From a virus: a DNA stretch of 29,920 nucleotides. The stretch spans positions 1-29,920 of the IMG/VR virus record IMGVR_UViG_3300027826_000159, one strand, 5' to 3'. This document shows positions 5,760-11,640 of this stretch, piece after piece. Every line of letters starts with the position of its first letter. Position 1 is the first letter of the stretch. The translations under genes and the position numbers were made by a program. Below the pieces are notes generated by a model that worked only from the letters and a program-made list of their open reading frames with translations, had not been told where the DNA came from and ran no database searches.

Positions 5760-5825
5760 AAGTATCCCGGCGCAGCTAGGGGCGTGATGCCCTGAACCCA
5801 AGAGTTGGGAGCAGTGCGCCGGTAG
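5760..5825 (+). ncRNA. Three-way-junction RNA fold in the 3' region of the 5001 gene
   Basis: The closing stem CCGGCGCA (5767-5774) pairs perfectly with TGCGCCGG (5815-5822). Inside lie two hairpins: GGGGC-GTGAT-GCCCT (5779-5793) and CCCAA-GAG-TTGGG (5797-5809). The three stems fit side by side into a Y shape. No open frame covers it convincingly. It could be a stabilising 3' end, a small RNA or a protein-binding leader for the small gene at 5998. Confidence 0.5.
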
Positions 5826-5870
5826 CTCGCAGCAGGCTGACCCTTGAACGGTTGGCCAGAGCCGCGAGCG

Positions 5871-5938
5871 TGGGGTGGCGGCAGTTCCCGCCAGCGTGCG
5901 AGTGAGCAGCGCCGCCACCCCATCATCTTCACACATAT
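5871..5938 (+). terminator. 12-bp GC stem, terminator-like
   Basis: TGGGGTGGCGGC (5871-5882) pairs perfectly with GCCGCCACCCCA (5911-5922) over a 28-base loop. It is followed by TCATCTTCACACATATTC, which is T-rich but not a clean T-run. It closes the 250-base gap after the 5001 gene. The trailing TTCACACATAT repeats the 11-mer at 4581. Confidence 0.5.
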
Positions 5939-5997
5939 TCAAATTCATTCGTTAGGAAATTTCTTCACGCCTACCCACACCACGATGGAGACAACCC

Positions 5998-6135
5998 GTG
6001 GCGACCGAGAAGAAACCCGTGATGGTCGCGCGCCCCGTCAGCGCCGAAGAGCGCAAGCGTATCGAAGCGCAGATGCGGCGCGACATCATGGACGGCAAGT
6101 ACGAGAAGCTGCTCGCCTATCTGGCCGAGCACTGA
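5998..6135 (+). CDS. Small basic protein, GTG start
   Basis: A GTG at 5998, preceded by GGAG seven bases upstream, opens a 45-residue frame beginning VATEKKPVMVARPVSAEERK and ending KLLAYLAEH. The C-terminal two thirds would form one amphipathic helix rich in Arg, Lys and Glu. No family recognised. The frame is short, but codon use and the ribosome site support it, and no other frame across this stretch is plausible. Confidence 0.65.
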   Translation: MATEKKPVMVARPVSAEERKRIEAQMRRDIMDGKYEKLLAYLAEH

Positions 6136-6222
6136 TCGTGACGCGGAGATGCACCGTGAACACAGTGACGCCACGCCGTAGTGTCGCGCGCACTCACGCC
6201 AACGTAACCACGCGAGGTAACC

Positions 6223-6465
6223 ATGCGCCTCGATGAATTGCCGTTCCTCACCAACGGTGACGGCGGCACAACGAAGATGCTGCTCGGCCGCGACGGGATT
6301 TTTTACTTTGTGCGGCGTGAGGAAAACAACCTGTTCACGATCTCACACACCTGCTCGCGTGACTGGGACGGGCAAGGCGACATGTTCTTCAAGCACAAGA
6401 ACATCGACGCTGCGTCCGCCCAGTGCATCCTCAACCACATTACCTGCGGAGGTAACGATGGCTAG
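6223..6465 (+). CDS. Small protein, member of the C-terminal D-x3-AQ-x-I/V-L family
   Basis: An 80-residue protein whose ATG follows the repeat GTAACC-N6-GGTAACC (6204-6222), which supplies the GAGG ribosome site. The N-terminal part is strand-like (LGRDGIFYFVRREENNLFTI). The C-terminus reads IDAASAQCILNHI, matching the motif shared with the genes at 6714, 6935, 7483 and 8047. Upstream lies a GCGCACTCAC copy (6188). Function unknown; the shared tail suggests a common binding surface. Confidence 0.75.
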   Translation: MRLDELPFLTNGDGGTTKMLLGRDGIFYFVRREENNLFTISHTCSRDWDGQGDMFFKHKNIDAASAQCILNHITCGGNDG

Positions 6466-6724
6466 GTACTACGGCGCCGTGCAAGGCGGCAACGGCGAAG
6501 GTTCGCGGGTTGGCCACGCGTCGACGGGACTGAGGGTATCGGCGACCTCGCGGAGCGAGGCGATCCACGTGCGGCTCTTTGCGATGGACGTCGGCGACGT
6601 AGAGATAAACGGCGTGTCGATCGTGATCGAGTTGAACCCCGGTCGGCGCCACACCCTATTCCATGGTCCGATCGAGAAGCTCGCGGAGTACGCGCTGGCG
6701 CAGGAGATGCTGCGTGCTGCTTAG
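6458..6724 (+). CDS. Small protein, possible distant member of the AQ-motif family
   Basis: The start is the ATG at 6458 directly after GGAGGTAACG, eight bases inside the previous gene; the longer upstream frame is not credible. The 88 residues begin MARYYGAVQGGNGEGSRVGH, contain a beta-like core (VRLFAMDVGDVEINGVSIVI) and end in a helix EKLAEYALAQEMLRAA. That ending resembles the AQ-x-x-L end of its neighbours, though the Asp is missing at the expected place. Translational coupling through the palindromic repeat TTACCT-GCGG-AGGTAA (6440-6455) is likely. Confidence 0.7.
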   Translation: MARYYGAVQGGNGEGSRVGHASTGLRVSATSRSEAIHVRLFAMDVGDVEINGVSIVIELNPGRRHTLFHGPIEKLAEYALAQEMLRAA

Positions 6725-6938
6725 TGATCTACCGCTTGAGAAAGGATTATGGACGCGGGTTAAAGCGCCGCATGGCGCTTACCTGGTGATCCTATTGAGC
6801 GCCGTGGATAGCGCCTACTCGATACATTTTCAGAAGCGCGATGGTCGCGGCCGCATGAAAAGGTTCGATGACCTCGATGCTCCGACGGCGCAGGCGGTTC
6901 TGTGGAAACTCATTCCCCGGTGGAGACCGAAGCTATGA
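6714..6938 (+). CDS. Small protein of the AQ-motif family, GTG start
   Basis: I choose the GTG at 6714, preceded by AGGAG eight bases upstream, giving 74 residues (LLSDLPLEKGLWTRVKAPHG at the N-terminus after the initiator). The start lies 11 bases inside the previous gene. The middle is strand-rich (GAYLVILLSAVDSAYSIHFQ) and the end reads DDLDAPTAQAVLWKLI, a clear match to the D-x3-AQ-x-(I/V/L)-L motif. Function unknown. The TGA overlaps the next ATG (ATGA). Confidence 0.7.
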   Translation: MLLSDLPLEKGLWTRVKAPHGAYLVILLSAVDSAYSIHFQKRDGRGRMKRFDDLDAPTAQAVLWKLIPRWRPKL

Positions 6939-7195
6939 CGCTCGACGAGATACCGTGGGAAGAGCCGGTGGACGATGGCTCGCTATGGAAATACGCGCAC
7001 GTGGTCACGGACGACGGCTACATCTCTATTTGGATGCGAGCCAACTCGACACCGTTCTACGATCTTGTCTACCGATACAAAAACAACAAAGTCACAGAGA
7101 CCTGGCGGCGGCTCGACCCACTTCAGGCCCAGTGCATCCTGATCGAACTCACAGGTAACCAGCGAGGTAACAATGACCCGCATAGTGCCGCCTGA
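6935..7195 (+). CDS. Small acidic protein of the AQ-motif family
   Basis: The ATG at 6935 overlaps the preceding TGA. The 86 residues start MTLDEIPWEEPVDDGSLWKY and have strands around HVVTDDGYISIWMRANSTPF. The motif RRLDPLQAQCILIEL falls close to the end, followed by a 14-residue tail encoded by the repeat at 7154-7171 and beyond. The overlap suggests the tail may be a read-through of the repeat insertion. Same family as 6223 and 6714; role unknown. Confidence 0.75.
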   Translation: MTLDEIPWEEPVDDGSLWKYAHVVTDDGYISIWMRANSTPFYDLVYRYKNNKVTETWRRLDPLQAQCILIELTGNQRGNNDPHSAA

Positions 7196-7490
7196 CGAAA
7201 TCATGCGCGCCGCACAGGCGCAGATCGAAGCCCTAGGTCGTGGTCGCTGGAGAGCGATCAAGGACGAGGCTCGCCGGCGCATGGCGCAGCCGCGCTCGTG
7301 GCGCGCGATCGCGCGCGACGCGCTCCGCAAGGCCAACTCCGACCCGAAGTTCGCGCTGCATAACGGCAACGCCATGTTCAAGTGCGAGCAACTGTTCCGC
7401 ATGGCCGAGCACATGAAAGCGAACAACGGACCTGGCTTGCAGCTCGACGCCGAGACGGCCTCGCTGTTGGGACTGCCGCTCGATGAGTAG
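7173..7490 (+). CDS. Small basic helical protein of unknown function
   Basis: 105 residues; the ATG lies immediately after GAGGTAACA of the repeat and 23 bases inside the previous gene. The protein is helical and Arg/Ala-rich (EARRRMAQPRSWRAIARDAL) with a conserved-looking block KFALHNGNAMFKCEQLFRMA. The end reads LDAETASLLGLPLDE. It has no AQ motif. Nucleic-acid binding is conceivable from charge, nothing more. Confidence 0.7.
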   Translation: MTRIVPPDEIMRAAQAQIEALGRGRWRAIKDEARRRMAQPRSWRAIARDALRKANSDPKFALHNGNAMFKCEQLFRMAEHMKANNGPGLQLDAETASLLGLPLDE

Positions 7491-7746
7491 GCGCGCACTC
7501 ACGATTGGCGATTTGAAGTTTTTGCCGTGCCATCGACCACCGGGCGGCACGCCGAGATTGGTTGTCGAAAAAGCCTGCGTGAACCGCGCTGACGGCGCGC
7601 GCATTGAGTTCATGCGCACGAATTACTCGCCGCACGCTATGACGGTCATCTACACGCGGCCCAAACTCCAAACGCTAGAATGGTACGATCGTGACCCGCT
7701 CGAAGCGCAACTGCTGCTCAACGCTTTTCGGCAAGGCGAAATGTAA
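7483..7746 (+). CDS. Small protein of the AQ-motif family
   Basis: 87 residues starting at an ATG eight bases inside the previous gene. The first codons carry a GCGCACTCAC copy (7493-7502). The core is strand-like (RLVVEKACVNRADGARIEFM) and the C-terminus WYDRDPLEAQLLLNAF matches the shared motif. Function unknown. The next gene overlaps its last 56 bases in the +1 frame. Confidence 0.7.
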   Translation: MSRRALTIGDLKFLPCHRPPGGTPRLVVEKACVNRADGARIEFMRTNYSPHAMTVIYTRPKLQTLEWYDRDPLEAQLLLNAFRQGEM

Positions 7747-7921
7747 ACTCTTTGTCGGCACGGAGAAAGACTGGATACCGCACCTAAAGGCGATCGAGAA
7801 ACTCGAAATCGGCGAGGGGTGGAACGAGCTGGTCAGCGATCATAGGTTCGAAACCCTCTGCGAACTCCGCGCGCAAGGCAAGATCAAGAAGAAGCGCCGA
7901 TCGAAGAAGCCTACCAAATAA
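7691..7921 (+). CDS. Small basic protein overlapping its neighbour, GTG start
   Basis: 76 residues from a GTG at 7691, the only start codon in this frame before the conserved-looking part CKLFVGTEKDWIPHLKAIEK. The C-terminus is a Lys/Arg-rich tail (KIKKKRRSKKPTK). It overlaps the previous gene by 56 bases, unusually long here, and the ribosome site is weak. It might instead be reached by a +1 frameshift near the end of the 7483 gene. Function unknown. Confidence 0.55.
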   Translation: MTRSKRNCCSTLFGKAKCKLFVGTEKDWIPHLKAIEKLEIGEGWNELVSDHRFETLCELRAQGKIKKKRRSKKPTK

Positions 7922-7955
7922 CACCACCGAACCACGAAATCACGGAACCCCGCTG

Positions 7956-8045
7956 ATGCTCACTCCACTCGCTGCCTACGCCGCCGCGGTAACCTCGCTG
8001 GGTTACGTCGCCTGGCTATTGGGTCATTCGATGGTCTGGTGGTGA
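7956..8045 (+). CDS. Possible 29-residue single-span membrane peptide
   Basis: A frame of 29 codons starts at ATG 7956 and reads MLTPLAAYAAAVTSLGYVAW, then LLGHSMVWW. It forms one hydrophobic helix, with its stop one base before the next ATG (TGAGATG). Coupling and hydrophobicity favour it. Against it, half of the sequence is made of two repeat elements (GTAACC-TCGCTG-GGTTAC at 7989-8006 and ATGGTCTGGTGGTG), and the ribosome site is poor. Confidence 0.35.
   Translation: MLTPLAAYAAAVTSLGYVAWLLGHSMVWW
7989..8006. repeat. Perfect GTAACC-N6-GGTTAC palindrome
   Basis: Arms 7989-7994 and 8001-8006 with TCGCTG between. The same spacer TCGCTG occurs in the copy at 23646-23663, 15.6 kb away. That argues for a copied element rather than chance. 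Confidence 0.7.
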
Positions 8046-8046
8046 G

Positions 8047-8340
8047 ATGAAACTGGAGCATCTCGACTGGCGAGACGCTGAACTTCCACCGGGTCGCGTG
8101 GAGTGGACACATTGGGCACCACTGACCGACAACAAGTTTGGCGGTCGCCGCGCCGACCACATGATGGTTTGGCGAAGCAAAAACGGCACCAAGTATTGCA
8201 TCGTCGGTTTCGACAGCAGCGAGAAGTTCGGCTGGCCGAACAAGGGCACTGATCTGTCCGTGTGTTTGGACGCCGTGGAAGCGCAGGCGGTGATCTACGA
8301 TCTATTGGAGCGTTGGAAGAAACGTGGACGAAGAAAATAA
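8047..8340 (+). CDS. Small protein of the AQ-motif family with basic tail
   Basis: 97 residues. The N-terminal half is strand-rich with many Trp and His (WRDAELPPGRVEWTHWAP, then MMVWRSKNGTKYCIVGFD). The shared motif VCLDAVEAQAVIYDLL is followed by a basic tail RWKKRGRRK. Start at ATG 8047, one base after the stop of the putative membrane peptide. Function unknown. Confidence 0.75.
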   Translation: MKLEHLDWRDAELPPGRVEWTHWAPLTDNKFGGRRADHMMVWRSKNGTKYCIVGFDSSEKFGWPNKGTDLSVCLDAVEAQAVIYDLLERWKKRGRRK

Positions 8341-8656
8341 GGACGAATACGCCGAGCTGGAGATTCCCGATTTTCTGAAACGCAAGCGTGGCGAGGTGCG
8401 AGAAGCGCCGATCGAAGTGGCGCGCACTCACGAACCAAAAACGCCCGAACCAAAGCCGGCAAATACAGCCGTCGAAATCGCGGCGCTCGAACAACGCATC
8501 AAGTATTTGCGCGACCGAAATCGCCGACTGGAAGCCGGCCCAGTGCCGGAACATCCACACCACAAGTTCAGGCAGGATCGCACGCTCGATCTGAACGACG
8601 GGCTTATCCGGTCGCTTCAGAAGAAGCTAGACCGCCTGAAAAATTCCGCCGAGTAA
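8324..8656 (+). CDS. Coiled-coil protein of unknown function, GTG start
   Basis: 110 residues from a GTG at 8324 inside the previous gene. An acidic start (DEENKDEYAELEIPDFLKRK) is followed by a Pro-rich linker with Glu-Pro-Lys repeats. A leucine-spaced coiled coil follows (VEIAALEQRIKYLRDRNRRL), and the end QKKLDRLKNSAE is helical. A GCGCACTCAC copy lies in frame (8422). It could be an oligomerisation or adaptor protein; no family recognised. Confidence 0.7.
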   Translation: MDEENKDEYAELEIPDFLKRKRGEVREAPIEVARTHEPKTPEPKPANTAVEIAALEQRIKYLRDRNRRLEAGPVPEHPHHKFRQDRTLDLNDGLIRSLQKKLDRLKNSAE

Positions 8657-8670
8657 CCCCGCAAGGTTAC
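8653..8670. repeat. Perfect GTAACC-N6-GGTTAC palindrome at a stop codon
   Basis: The TAA inside the left arm is the stop codon of the coiled-coil gene (8654-8656). The right arm GGTTAC is 8665-8670, with spacer CCGCAA. No start follows directly, since the next ATG is at 8716. Confidence 0.7.
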
Positions 8671-8715
8671 CCACGCGATACTCAAACGCGCGACGCTGCG
8701 CGCAGGGGTGAGCCC

Positions 8716-9024
8716 ATGAACTATGTCGAGGCGATCAAGAAGAAGCTGGATGCGCACGGTGTGACCGATGCCGACATCTGGATGGACGTCGAGCTGCCGG
8801 TTCGATTGGGGAACGGCAATGTCGGGTTTCCGCAAACGAACGCCGCCCGCAGCAAGCAAATTTACTGGCGCGCGATGATGGAAGAGCTGGGCGGCTTCCT
8901 CGACAAGTTCGACACGACGCCGGCGCCGAACGATTGGTACATCAAATATCTCCGCGCGCGTGCGCGCCGCCGCCTGTGGAAAACCCTCAAGCAACACGTT
9001 CGCTGGTTCTTCCACCTCGACTGA
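8716..9024 (+). CDS. Small protein of unknown function with basic C-terminus
   Basis: 102 residues. ATG at 8716 with AGGGGTGAG upstream. It starts MNYVEAIKKKLDAHGVTDAD and has a middle segment ARSKQIYWRAMMEELGGFLD. The C-terminus is very basic and aromatic (YLRARARRRLWKTLKQHVRW), suggesting nucleic-acid or membrane contact. No family recognised. Confidence 0.7.
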   Translation: MNYVEAIKKKLDAHGVTDADIWMDVELPVRLGNGNVGFPQTNAARSKQIYWRAMMEELGGFLDKFDTTPAPNDWYIKYLRARARRRLWKTLKQHVRWFFHLD

Positions 9025-9049
9025 CCACCCACACCTTGGAGCCACCACC

Positions 9050-9476
9050 ATGGCCAACGAAAAATACTTTCGACAACGATGAGCTGCTTATCGACGTCAT
9101 GAAGAAGCATGGCATCACCAAGCTGGTCGTCGACTTCGATGGCGCCGGCGATAGCGGCCAGATCAGCGACTTCCTGGTCGAGGGTCTGACGGAAGGTAAC
9201 CTTGACGGGTTATTTTTCGAACGCCTGATTTCCGACGGCAGCCGAGCCCGAATGCCGCTGCGGGAAGCGATCGAGGAATTCGTTTACGCGATCATCAACC
9301 GGCCGGGGATCGACTGGTACAACAACGATGGTGGCTTTGGCCGGGTCGAAGTCGTCGCGGACACCGGCCAGGTGCTGCTCGAAATGAACGAGCGGTTCAC
9401 CGACTCCAAGCATTCCCATTGGGATTACTCGACGGGCAACAAGGTCCGCAGCCGGCAGCGGAAGAAAAATGGCTGA
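9050..9476 (+). CDS. DUF6878-like protein with an apparent one-base frameshift near its start
   Basis: The body resembles DUF6878: KLVVDFDGAGDSGQISDFLV, then REAIEEFVYAI, IDWYNNDGGFGR and LLEMNERFTDSKHSHWDYST. I recall this domain as a small protein of alphaproteobacterial plasmids and phages, function unknown. The best start, ATG 9050 after TTGGAG, is out of frame. As written it reads MANEKYFRQR and stops at 9080-9082. Removing one base from the A5 at ~9060-9065 or the T3 at ~9068-9070 would join it to FDNDELLIDVMKKHG. Either a sequencing or assembly error, a real mutation or a programmed +1 shift explains this. Without a shift, translation could start at TTG 9036 or ATG 9099. The stop overlaps the next ATG by eight bases. 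Confidence 0.7.
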
Positions 9477-9816
9477 CCCCTATCACCACGCGAGGTCGAG
9501 CGCGAAGAAGTGGGGTGGAACGCCGGAAGATTACCTGCACATCCACCAATGGTTCGACGGATCGAAGGCGATCAGTTGCGACTTTCGACATCGCGCGCTG
9601 CGCCATCACGCCGAGGGCATCATGCTCTGCGTGCAGCTCTTTGGACCGATCGTGAAGATCAGCACCGGCCGCGAAGTACCGACTCGGTGGGTTGGCGAGC
9701 AGCACGTTCAAGAGGACTTCGGACATATCCCGTCGTTCGTCGACTGGATGCGGGCGATCAAGCCTGAGCCCTGGATGGGCCGCGTGCCGAAGTTACCTGA
9801 CGAGGTTACGAAATGA
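9469..9816 (+). CDS. DUF6915-like protein
   Basis: 115 residues matching the pattern I know for DUF6915: DPYHHARSSAKKWGGTPEDY, LHIHQWFDGSKA, DFRHRALRHHAEGI, GEQHVQEDFGHIPSFVDWM. Many His and Arg residues (RHRALRHH) are the family's conserved core and might bind metal or nucleic acid; the biochemical role is unknown. It overlaps the DUF6878-like gene by eight bases, and the pairing suggests they act together. Its end carries a GTTACC-N6-GGTTAC copy (9792-9809), whose GAGG serves the next gene, and TGA/ATG overlap. Confidence 0.75.
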   Translation: MADPYHHARSSAKKWGGTPEDYLHIHQWFDGSKAISCDFRHRALRHHAEGIMLCVQLFGPIVKISTGREVPTRWVGEQHVQEDFGHIPSFVDWMRAIKPEPWMGRVPKLPDEVTK

Positions 9817-10118
9817 AGGGCGTCCCGAAGCTCTTCTATGCCGGCAAGGAAACCAAGTTCGTTGAGTGGCTTCGGCTGTGCCAACACGAAGGCGGCGCCC
9901 GGCTGCCGTTCATTCCAAAGTCTGTTTACTCCAAATCCCCGTCTTGGAATCCAAACGAGACCAGACTCGCTTTCGGGCTTGTCGAGATGCGGCGCGCCGG
10001 GCCGCGCAAGGGCAAGCGTTACCTCCTCACGGAAGCGGGTCGCGGGTTCCTCGAATTGCTCGACAAAGACCGACCGGCCGCCGAGCTGATGCTCGCGCTC
10101 ATTGGACAGAAATCATGA
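9813..10118 (+). CDS. Small basic protein, possible winged-helix fold
   Basis: 101 residues, ATGA-coupled to the DUF6915-like gene. The segment FGLVEMRRAGPRKGKRYLLT followed by EAGRGFLELLD resembles the wing and last helix of an archaeal/phage wHTH (a LTEAGR-type ending is common in MarR/PadR-like proteins). The N-terminal YAGKETKFVEWLRLCQHEGG would be the first helix. DNA binding is inferred at low confidence. Confidence 0.65.
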   Translation: MKGVPKLFYAGKETKFVEWLRLCQHEGGARLPFIPKSVYSKSPSWNPNETRLAFGLVEMRRAGPRKGKRYLLTEAGRGFLELLDKDRPAAELMLALIGQKS

Positions 10119-10522
10119 CGCCGATCATATGCAAGTGGCTGGGGTTGTGCGCACTCACGATCGCGCAATCCGGCACGCTATCGGGATACGCACGCGTCCA
10201 CGATGGCGACACCATCCGCGTGCAAGGCCAAAGCGTCCGCCTCCAGGGCGTTGACGCCGAGGAGCTGGACGAGCCGAACGGGCCGGCGGCGCGAGACGCG
10301 CTCATCGAAATCATCGGCAACGACCGCGTGACCTGCAAGTGGTCTGGTTGGTCGTACAATCGCGTGGTCGGCACCTGCGTTACCTCGCACGGTATCGAGA
10401 TCAACGCAGAGATCATCCGCCGCGGGTTCGCGCTCGATTGCGCGCACTATTCCGGCGGCAAGTATCACCAGATCGAGCCGGATGGCGCGCGCCGTCGGCT
10501 TATCCAGAAACCCTACTGCTGA
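10115..10522 (+). CDS. Secreted staphylococcal-nuclease-like (thermonuclease) protein
   Basis: I take the ATG at 10115 (ATGA overlap with the previous stop), giving 135 residues. An N-terminal hydrophobic segment (IICKWLGLCALTIAQSG) looks like a signal peptide, so the enzyme would act in the periplasm or outside. The SNase fold (PF00565) is clear: RVHDGDTIRV contains D30/D32/T33; VRLQGVDAEE gives R42, D47 and E50; and YNRVVGTC gives R83. These match the catalytic Arg35, Asp40, Glu43 and Arg87 pattern. Cys pairs (C74/C88 and C-terminal PYC) may form disulfides. It could degrade extracellular or incoming DNA, for example in superinfection exclusion; that role is inference. Confidence 0.85.
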   Translation: MTPIICKWLGLCALTIAQSGTLSGYARVHDGDTIRVQGQSVRLQGVDAEELDEPNGPAARDALIEIIGNDRVTCKWSGWSYNRVVGTCVTSHGIEINAEIIRRGFALDCAHYSGGKYHQIEPDGARRRLIQKPYC

Positions 10523-10530
10523 GGAGCATC

Positions 10531-10659
10531 ATGCTGACCGCCACACTCATCGTCGTCGCGCTTCTGCTCCTCTTTATCTGGCGCTCGCTGGAGAAGATCG
10601 CTGGCCTGCTCTTGGCGTTGGCGAAACTCGCGCACGAGCGCGCCGCCGAACAGAAATAA
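10531..10659 (+). CDS. Single-span membrane protein
   Basis: 42 residues with an excellent GAGGAG ribosome site. A hydrophobic helix (LTATLIVVALLLLFIW) is followed by a second amphipathic Leu/Ala helix and a charged tail HERAAEQK. The predicted topology is one span with a cytoplasmic tail. Small size and position after an exported nuclease would fit a phage inner-membrane accessory; no family recognised. Confidence 0.65.
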   Translation: MLTATLIVVALLLLFIWRSLEKIAGLLLALAKLAHERAAEQK

Positions 10660-10691
10660 ATTCCTGAACGATTTTGAAATGTGACCCCCGC

Positions 10692-10709
10692 GTAACCCTG
10701 CGGGGTTAC
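10692..10709. repeat. Perfect GTAACC-N6-GGTTAC palindrome before the dNMP kinase gene
   Basis: GTAACC-CTGCGG-GGTTAC in the 84-base gap between the small membrane protein and the dNMP kinase-like gene. It is neither a stop codon nor a ribosome site here. A protein-binding or RNA-hairpin function is therefore more plausible at this copy than simple translation punctuation. Confidence 0.7.
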
Positions 10710-10743
10710 TGGCGCATGTCTTCCACCTGCAAGAAAGCGATCA

Positions 10744-11286
10744 ATGAAACGTCTCGTCATCGGCATCACCGGAAAGATTGGCGCCGGCAAGAGCACGGCC
10801 GCCGTCGAATTCGAAGAGCTGGGCTTTGCGCGCGTGCGCTTCGCCGCGCCGTTCAAGAACATGATGCGTGCTCTCGGCCTCAACGACGAAGAGATAGAAG
10901 GCTCGCTGAAAGAAACGCCATGCGCGTTGCTCGGCGGCCGCACTCCGCGGCACGCGATGCAAACGCTCGGCTCCGAGTGGGGCCGCGACATGATCCATCC
11001 CGACCTCTGGATCAATGCATGGAAGCGTTCGTGCCAGATGCTGCCGTCCAAGCTGCATGTCGTCGCCGAGGATTGCCGATTTGAGAATGAAGCCCGCGCC
11101 ATCAAAGCCGCGGGCGGTTTCATTTTGCGGATCGACCGGCCGGAACTGTTTCCGAAGTCGTCGCATCCCAGCGAGCTGATGAACTTCCCCGCCGACTACA
11201 CGATCCAGAATTTCGGATCGCTGAAGGAATTCGTCGGCGACGTCCGCAAGTTTGTCCGTGAGCTGAAGAGATCCAAGGCCGCGTAA
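10744..11286 (+). CDS. Deoxynucleoside monophosphate kinase-like P-loop protein
   Basis: 180 residues. The N-terminus KRLVIGITGKIGAGKSTAAV contains a Walker A P-loop (K16). The segment PFKNMMRALGLNDEEIEGSL followed by GRTPRHAMQTLGSEWGRDMI and INAWKR is characteristic of phage dNMP kinases related to T4 gene 1. RIDRPEL and an ATP-lid-like basic region follow. It would phosphorylate dNMPs to dNDPs for replication, acting in the cytoplasm alongside the phage PolA. The TAA is part of the repeat at 11283-11300. Confidence 0.85.
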   Translation: MKRLVIGITGKIGAGKSTAAVEFEELGFARVRFAAPFKNMMRALGLNDEEIEGSLKETPCALLGGRTPRHAMQTLGSEWGRDMIHPDLWINAWKRSCQMLPSKLHVVAEDCRFENEARAIKAAGGFILRIDRPELFPKSSHPSELMNFPADYTIQNFGSLKEFVGDVRKFVRELKRSKAA

Positions 11287-11301
11287 CCCCACGAGGTAAC
11301 G

Positions 11302-11640
11302 ATGAACTTCTCCATGATGCCCGACGACGGGCCGCCGCGGGTGGTCCGCTTCGTAACGGATGGATCGCTGGGCACTAGCACTGTCGCCGTGCTCGACAAG
11401 TCGCTGAACGTCCTCCGCGTCGACCGCGACTTTTTCGACAAGCTCACCAAGAGCGAGCAGTCGCTCGTCATCAAGACGCGGCGCGCGCGCCTCGCCGTCG
11501 AGACGAATTCAGCCGGCAAGATCGAGCTGGTGCAGCCCGTCCGCCGCATTCCGTTTACGCGTCCGCCCCACCTGCGGCGCGTGAAGTCCCCGCCCACCCA
11601 CACTCAGGAGCCCGTGAATGAAGTTGAACACTGTCCTTGA
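11302..11640 (+). CDS. Unknown protein upstream of the MoxR-like ATPase
   Basis: 112 residues, with an ATG right after GAGGTAACG of the repeat at 11283-11300. The first 75 residues look like a compact alpha/beta domain (VVRFVTDGSLGTSTVAVLDK, then LTKSEQSLVIKTRRARLAVE). The C-terminus is Pro/Arg-rich and probably disordered. It overlaps the ATPase gene by 23 bases, so the two are coupled. No family recognised; an adaptor for the ATPase is a guess from position. Confidence 0.65.
   Translation: MNFSMMPDDGPPRVVRFVTDGSLGTSTVAVLDKSLNVLRVDRDFFDKLTKSEQSLVIKTRRARLAVETNSAGKIELVQPVRRIPFTRPPHLRRVKSPPTHTQEPVNEVEHCP

Noticed and set aside
4578-5948. 456-codon minus-strand open frame
   Set aside because: It runs antisense to the 5001 gene, the terminator and the folded RNA. 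Its sequence is Arg/Ala/Leu-rich shadow protein, as expected opposite a GC-biased gene.
6149-6181. 10-codon ATG frame after GCGGAG
   Set aside because: Too short to support, and overlaps the repeat-rich gap without coupling to a neighbour.
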